This document shows, piece after piece, positions 58,800-64,000 of a stretch of DNA of 64,000 nucleotides. This DNA comes from Pseudopyrenochaeta lycopersici (Eukaryota > Ascomycota > Dothideomycetes > Pleosporales > Pseudopyrenochaetaceae). Position numbers and translations under genes: made by a program. Numbering within the stretch: the stretch's first letter is position 1; every line of letters starts with the position of its first letter. Location of the stretch: NCBI GenBank assembly GCA_003313425.1, contig NHZP01000003.1, positions 434,001-498,000 of the forward strand, read 5' to 3'. The notes below the pieces were generated by a model. The model was not told the origin of the DNA. It saw only the letters and a program-made list of their open reading frames with translations, and searched no databases.

Positions 58800-61513
58800 T
58801 TCAGAGCTTTAAGCGAAGACTTCGTGTTAGGATAGTAAGGGCTAAGAGTCTGCTTCTGTAGTTTGACGCACCTTTCTATTAAGGAGATAGCATTACTATT
58901 CCTGTTTTCGCATCTCTACGTATGCGCTAGATTGGCTATGCTAGTCAGCGTGTCTGGATGCTCGTCCCTAAGCACCCTTAAGCATATTCTTAGTTTATTA
59001 GCCTGTAACTCTTCGGCTTCCTTCTACCAGCCCTAATTCTAGTACGTCAACGCTAGGTTAGCTATGCTAGTTAGCGTAGAAGGATGCTCGTCCCTAAGCA
59101 CCCTCTTTCTTATCTCTATTACTTACACCTCTAGCTCTTTAGCTTCCTTCTACCGCTCTTAATTCCTGTACGTTGACGCCAGGTTAGCTATGCTAGTTAG
59201 CGTGGAAGGATGCTTGTCCCTAAGCACCCTTGAGTATATTCTTAGTTCATTAGCCTGCAACTCTTTAGCTTCCTTCTACTAGCCCTGATTCTAGTACGTT
59301 GATGCTAGGTTAGCTATGCTAGTCAGCGTAGAAGGATGCTCGTCCCTAAGCACCCTCTTTCTCGTCTCTATTACTTGCACCTCTAGCTCTTCAGCTTCCT
59401 TCTACTGCCCCTGATTCCTGTACGTTGACGCCAGGTAGGCTATGCTGGTTAGCGTGTCTAGATACTCGTCCCTAAGCATCCTCTTTCTTGTCTCTATTAC
59501 TTACACAAACAGCTCTTTAGCTTCCGTCTACTATCTATTATTATATAGTGCTATAGCACATTTCTATACTAGCCCTAGCCTATCCTAACCCTCTTATTCT
59601 GCTACACTATATAACAGCACGTACTTAGCATGCGGAAGTAATCATCTCTATTTACTTCTACTACTATAATTATAGCCTAGGAACACCTTATGCAGCTGTC
59701 TAATAGCACTTTCTATGTATTAGTCTAGCTACGCTTGCTTTCAAAGCTATCTCCGTAGAGCGTAATGCACTAGCTAGTGAAGATTAAGTGCAGATTCGGC
59801 AGGCCGCCTAGTAATAAGCCTGTAGCTGCTAAGAACTTTTATCGCTTTATCCTGTTTATAAGTTAAGGGTGCTTCTAGGAGATTAACTAGGATATCTTTC
59901 TTATTAATATAAGCTGCAAGAAATAGATAGTCTGCTGCTAGTGTATTGTCGCTGCAGATCTAATTTAGGGAAATAAATAGTGTAGTAGCTATAGGACCTG
60001 CTGTACTATGTTTCTGGGCCTTGTCCTTAGATAATTCGCTGTTATGCTTAAGCACTGCTTCCTTTTACCTAACTACTTATAATTAGTACTCTTATAGCGT
60101 GATGTGTCTAGTCTTAATATAGGCTGCTGCTTAAATAATTACTAGGGGAAGATATAATAGCTCTTGCAACAAAAGCTTCGCCTCCTGCTGCTTACTTGTT
60201 AACAGTGATGTATCTAAATAGTTTTCTAACATTCTTTATGCTATATCTAGTGTTATTTCTTTTATCTCTATAATATTTTGTGATACTACTATATTGGCTG
60301 CGTCGCTGTTAGTAGTTGTAAAGATGACTGAGCATAGGTCTGACTGCGGCAGGTAGTTAGCTAAGTTAGCAGCTCCTGTGGATAACCTGCTAGGTTCTAG
60401 GCTTACGTCCTTGGTGTTATTAAAAACTAGCAAGCACTGCCTTTTCTCCTTCCCGCTGAGATAGGCTTTTACCAGCTGCCTACTATCTGCCTTCTCGTTA
60501 TTCTAGCCAGGAATATTAAGCTTTTAGGTAATACTCGTATACGATTAGTAGAGACTGTTTATATCGCCTGCATTAATCTAGAAGACCGAGCAGTTCTTAT
60601 CTTTCTGTCTTATTCTGTAGGTAACCTTAAGCGCTAACTGTGATTTGCCTGTTCTAGCGGGCCTAACTATTGCTATTATTATAGCTTGCTTATTTCTAAA
60701 GAGCTTTACTTCTAGTTTAGTAAGCTGTAACTCTTAGCCTATAAAATAATTATTCTAGGAAAACAGAATAATAGATAGCGCACTACTAGCTGCTTCTAGT
60801 TCGACCTGGAGTCTTCTCTATACCTTCTCTACTCCCTCGCTATAGGAGATTAATAAAGAGATATTAAGAATTCTAAGAAGACAGTATATATTATCTTCTT
60901 CTTTAGTTATTTCGCGATTTGCAGCCTATTACCTCTGCTCTGGTATCATAAATTTATCTAAGGGATAATTCCGCAATGCCTTAAGCAGAACGCTAGTAAT
61001 CTTATGTACTAGCTGTTTAAGAGATATCTTATCGCCTATTTGCTGTCCTTTACAGGAAAAGAACTTAACTAATACTAGGGTAATAAGCTCTTAAAGTGTC
61101 TAACCTCGAGTAAACTATTTGCTTGCCTAGAACGATGCCTCCTAGTTACTTTGTTAGGGTGTCTCTGTCGCAGTAGATACTAAAACATCTAACAGAAATA
61201 CATAGTATTTTACCGCATCCTTATACTAATAAAACATAGAGTTGATCGCTTTCAAGCGCTTACGAAGGTTCTATTTATTAATGCAGCATGTGTTAATCTA
61301 GAAGAACTGCAGCTAATCCTGGGCTACCTGCTCAGCGCAGAACTTAATCTTTTAATAACCGTCCCTCTCTGTGTAGGTGCTATTTTGCAGATCTTCAAAC
61401 AGAACCTTGTTATCTCTCTATCTGTGCGAGAGAATAGCGTATGGCGGAATGCTCTTTCCGCTAAAGTCTGTCGAGACTAGTCTCCTAGAATAATTAAAGT
61501 AGAGAAGTTGTAT
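58800..61513 (-). pseudogene. HET-NB-ARC-TPR (NLR-like) gene, RIP-degraded
   Basis: Read on the minus strand, three domains follow in order. A HET domain (about 61470-60900) begins DFSGKSIPPYAILSHR and continues KIKFCAEQVAQD, then F.INTCCINK. NB-ARC follows (about 60680-60230): the P-loop is IAIVRPARTGKSQLAL, with Gly positions changed to Arg, then NCSVF.INAGD, and the Walker B/sensor stretch at 60433..60236 (LLVFNNTKDVSLEPS, LCSVIFTTTNSDAAN). A C-terminal array has at least five 42-residue TPR units. The likely start codon now reads ATA near 61513, a G-to-A change from ATG. Many TAG/TAA codons replace Trp, Gln and Arg. Intact homologues act in non-self recognition (heterokaryon incompatibility). 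Confidence 0.85.
58860..59600 (-). repeat. 126-bp tandem array encoding kinesin-light-chain-type TPRs
   Basis: The word GCTATGCT recurs at 58935, 59061, 59187, 59313 and 59439, exactly 126 bp apart. On the minus strand each unit encodes a 42-residue TPR such as RVLRDEHPSTLTSIANL with ASTYRNQ.R.KEA.ELE. It is part of the NLR-like gene. Confidence 0.9.
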
Positions 61514-62352
61514 TACTATAACGTCGGTTTTAGCTCTAGACAGCAAGTGAACATAAACGATTTAGGGTAAGTAGCTGCGACTACGAATTGTAAGGGATAA
61601 CAGAAGCGGTTGATTGATTATAGTGGTTGGGGGCGGGCTGTGAAGGCAGCCGGTCAAGGCAGTGCACATGGAGGGGCTCAGCCCAGCGCCCATCCCAGCG
61701 CCCGCTGTAGCTGCGCGCAAGAAACCGTTACAAGCACCTTTGGCTCCTTCGCTAGAAGAGTATGATTACTCCTAAGTTAGCAAGGCTTACTGAGTAAAAA
61801 CCATGGCTGATTGCGAAGAAAACATGTATGACGCAGGCTGGGATGCGCAGGGAATCTGAATCACAGGTACTGTAGGGCAAATAACAATCGTCAACTTTCG
61901 ATGGGCGTGGCCTGGTGCTGTTGAATTCTTGTTGTAGTTATTAGGCACACTCTAGAAGCAATACATATATCATAGAACAGTGGTTTTTGCGCTTAATCAA
62001 GCTGCATGGTACCGTTTTCGCTTCACCGGACGACTTGGTTGCTGCATCTACAAAGCATCCATTTGAGTGGATCAGGCCCGAAAACGCCGGAAATGGTTAG
62101 TAGTGCCATTATCAGCTAGGCTTCTCGATTGCATCTTAGCTATGGTTTCATTTTAGTTTCCGCAGTGGGCCTGTTCGGGTGCTGGGTCGGATCTGTTCGC
62201 GATCGTCGCGAGTTGGGGCTGAAGGCTGCCTATCTTAACCCCCGCCAGTAAAGTGGCGACTACCTTCGTACGGAAAGCTTCGCATACAGCGAAGAGCTAA
62301 GGCGGCATGAGGGGATCCGTTTGAATGCGAGGCCACAAGCTTACTCTGTATA
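61514..62352. other. Upstream of NLR-like gene; GC-normal spacer
   Basis: From about 61.6 to 62.35 kb, base composition returns to normal. A C/G-rich tract lies near 61670-61710 (repeated CCCAGCGCCC). No open frame with a recognisable domain was found. Confidence 0.4.
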
Positions 62353-63704
62353 CAGTGACCCCGCAAAAGTTTCCGCCGCGCATGCACGAGCCACTCTCTC
62401 AAGCACATGTACACTAAACTTCAACACCATATATCTCAGCTAAAATATTATATAATTAATTATTTTTTTAGGTTAAGAGTTGCATAGATGTTTAATATTT
62501 TATTTGCTATCCTCGTGCCTTTTTACATGTAGTAATTTGTTGTCGCATACTTAAGATAAGGCGCTTGATAAGCTTAGCTAGTATGCGCAACTAGCACTCT
62601 TTTAATGCACTGCAAAAGCTATCCTACTCTTCTATAGCTTAGCTGTAATTATTATATTATAGATAGAATTTATATATGCGCTTCTTTAGGTACTACTAGA
62701 GGTGCTTAATTAGGTTAAGATTAGGTAAGTATGCTGGCTATTTAATAGTAGTGATGTAGTGCTCGCGCAGAAACTTACGCGTCGCTGCAGCTGTGTGTAT
62801 ACGCGCGTTATCCTGCATAAAAAGCTAAGAACGACGCTAAGATAGTAGAAGCCCTTTAGTTAAGGCCTTAATGTAACTTTTAGTAGAGTACCTATACTTT
62901 AGAGTATTAAAATTACGCTCTATTATAACTAGAGGACTTCTCTAGACACACCTACGTTTATCTAACTATATTAAACCCTATACTTTTTATAACACCTTTT
63001 TACTGCAGCTATAGGTTTAGAGTATTATTATCTTCTATTTCTCTTATAAATTTTAAAAAACCTACTTTTAGTTTTACCCTAAGCCTTTCTAAACTAAGTA
63101 TTTATTAGAGAACTTAAGCGTGCGCTAATACTACAGGAATTAAGAGTACTTCTTACAGAACTTAAGGCGCCTTAACGCATCCCTGTAATAGAGCTTAAGA
63201 CGCTTTTTATAAGGAGATTTAGTAAGGCCTTATCTTTTAAAGTATTAGGATAGTGTACTAGAGCTAGGCGGCTTTAAAGAGGTACTATCTGGATTTATAA
63301 CTACTGCTACTTCAGCTAGCTCTTTATACTTAATTCTTAGCTGCGCACGTGCTTTGCGATAGATAATCTTCTTTTAATAAAGCGATAGTATAGGTGGCCG
63401 GCCGCTGCGAGGTTTATCTGCAGTTATACCTGTTTAGTGATATTTCTTCCTAAGGTCGCGTATAGCGCGTTTACTCCAGCTATACGCGTTAGTAACTTAA
63501 GTAACTGTAGAACTACTATGCAGCATCCTAATAATTTAATCTCGCTGCTAGACTATTAAATTAGGGCCTCTGCGCGTATTTTAGTCTATTTCTTATAAAA
63601 TTTAGTAACGTAGTAGCATAGTTATAATACTTGAAAGTTAAGAAGGAGATGTTGTAAGGGAACGCGTCGCGACTAGTGTAGCGGAAACTTTTGCGGGGTT
63701 ACTG
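62353..63704 (-). mobile_element. Tc1/mariner-like DNA transposon, complete ends, RIP-degraded
   Basis: Inverted repeats CAGTGACCCCGCAAAAGTTT.. (from 62353) and the complementary CAGTAACCCC.. form (ending 63704) match over 24 bp with one difference, flanked by TA (62351-62352; 63705-63706). The 1352-bp element carries a degraded minus-strand transposase: LFMQDNARVYTAAATRKFLR, then PAYLPNLNLIKHL (from PPYSPDLNPIEHLW), the second Asp and Glu region of DDE Tc1 enzymes, and KECQLRILAKLIKRLI at its C-terminus. Asp-to-Asn and Glu-to-Lys changes and stops make it inactive. Confidence 0.88.
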
Positions 63705-63706
63705 TA

Positions 63707-64000
63707 GTTACTCCCAGAGCGGTTACGGGGAGAATATCGTACTATTAAAACTAGTCTCAATTTCGTTTTATCGCTAAAGATAATAATATTCTTCTACCTA
63801 ACTCTACCTAGCTAAGTACTAATAAAGCCCCAGAAATTAAAACTCGTAGAGGTATAACTATGTATTAGTAGAATTAATATTTACGTGCTGAAGCTGAAGC
63901 TGACGATTCTCTGCTTCCTTAAGAACGCGCACTACTTCCGCATAGCTGTTCTGCTCCGCCTAGAAACGTAGCGTTCGCCCTTTGCTGTCTAGTTTAGGGA
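63707..64000. other. Right-edge sequence, unassigned
   Basis: About 290 nt. The last 120 nt are less TA-rich, and a decayed minus-strand frame (GERYVSRRSRTAMRK) may be the edge of another accessory gene. I cannot identify it. Confidence 0.3.

Noticed and set aside
44662..64000. A giant Starship-type element spanning the accessory region
   Set aside because: NLR and other cargo-like genes are suggestive, but I found no tyrosine recombinase (DUF3435-type) captain gene and no matching ends.
1..64000. CRISPR array, telomere repeats or rRNA genes
   Set aside because: No regularly spaced identical repeats with unique spacers, no TTAGGG array and no rRNA-like sequence were seen; the only regular arrays are the coding TPR units and an (AT)n tract.

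Overview
The window reads as nuclear DNA of a filamentous ascomycete (Pezizomycotina). Gene content and the mix of gene-dense DNA with AT-rich, RIP-like blocks suggest a dothideomycete, probably Pleosporales; the taxon is inference. Genes have many 45-60 nt introns with GT..AG borders, so most proteins had to be joined by hand across exons. Exon coordinates are given in each entry.

Layout. (1) About 0-14.3 kb is ordinary core genome: the start of an unidentified gene at the left edge, a membrane-anchored fucose-lectin-like beta-propeller protein, an intron-containing tRNA-Ala(UGC), PER1 (GPI-anchor lipid remodelling), a mitochondrial protein with an mL50-like C-terminus, and ARP6 (SWR1 chromatin remodelling). 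(2) About 14.5-31 kb is a metabolic gene cluster built from leucine-pathway paralogues: 2-isopropylmalate synthase, a full-length 3-isopropylmalate dehydratase, a branched-chain aminotransferase, an Fe(II)/2-oxoglutarate dioxygenase, an MCT-type MFS transporter and a Zn2Cys6 regulator. A decayed cytochrome P450 lies at each end. The best precedent is the htyA-D logic that makes L-homotyrosine in echinocandin producers, and the branched-chain aminotransferases of host-selective cyclic peptide toxin clusters. Isopropylmalate dehydrogenase and a peptide synthetase are not in the window. All four intergenic regions that hold cluster promoters carry CGGTCCG/CGGACCG, a CGG-N-CCG half-site pair of the kind bound by Zn2Cys6 proteins. 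(3) From about 32.0 to 42.5 kb lies a very AT-rich block of dead transposons: a plus-strand Gypsy element, a pogo/Fot1 element with 57-bp terminal inverted repeats, and a minus-strand Gypsy remnant carrying an intact-looking solo LTR. (4) About 42.5-45 kb is a small non-mutated island with an intact NmrA-like reductase gene. (5) From about 45.3 to 64 kb lies a second, milder RIP-like region. It contains recognisable but stop-riddled accessory genes (ATP-dependent DNA ligase, PD-(D/E)XK_12-like protein, HET-NB-ARC-TPR NLR-like protein), pogo and hAT fragments, and a complete Tc1-like element with matching inverted repeats and TA target duplication.

How it works together. The cluster enzymes would condense a 2-oxo acid with acetyl-CoA, isomerise the malate product, and (after an oxidative decarboxylation step supplied from elsewhere) transaminate it to a one-carbon-longer non-protein amino acid. 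The dioxygenase could hydroxylate the product and the MFS protein could move it. The two dead P450s and a frameshift in the regulator suggest that the cluster is incomplete or decaying here, at the edge of a transposon desert.
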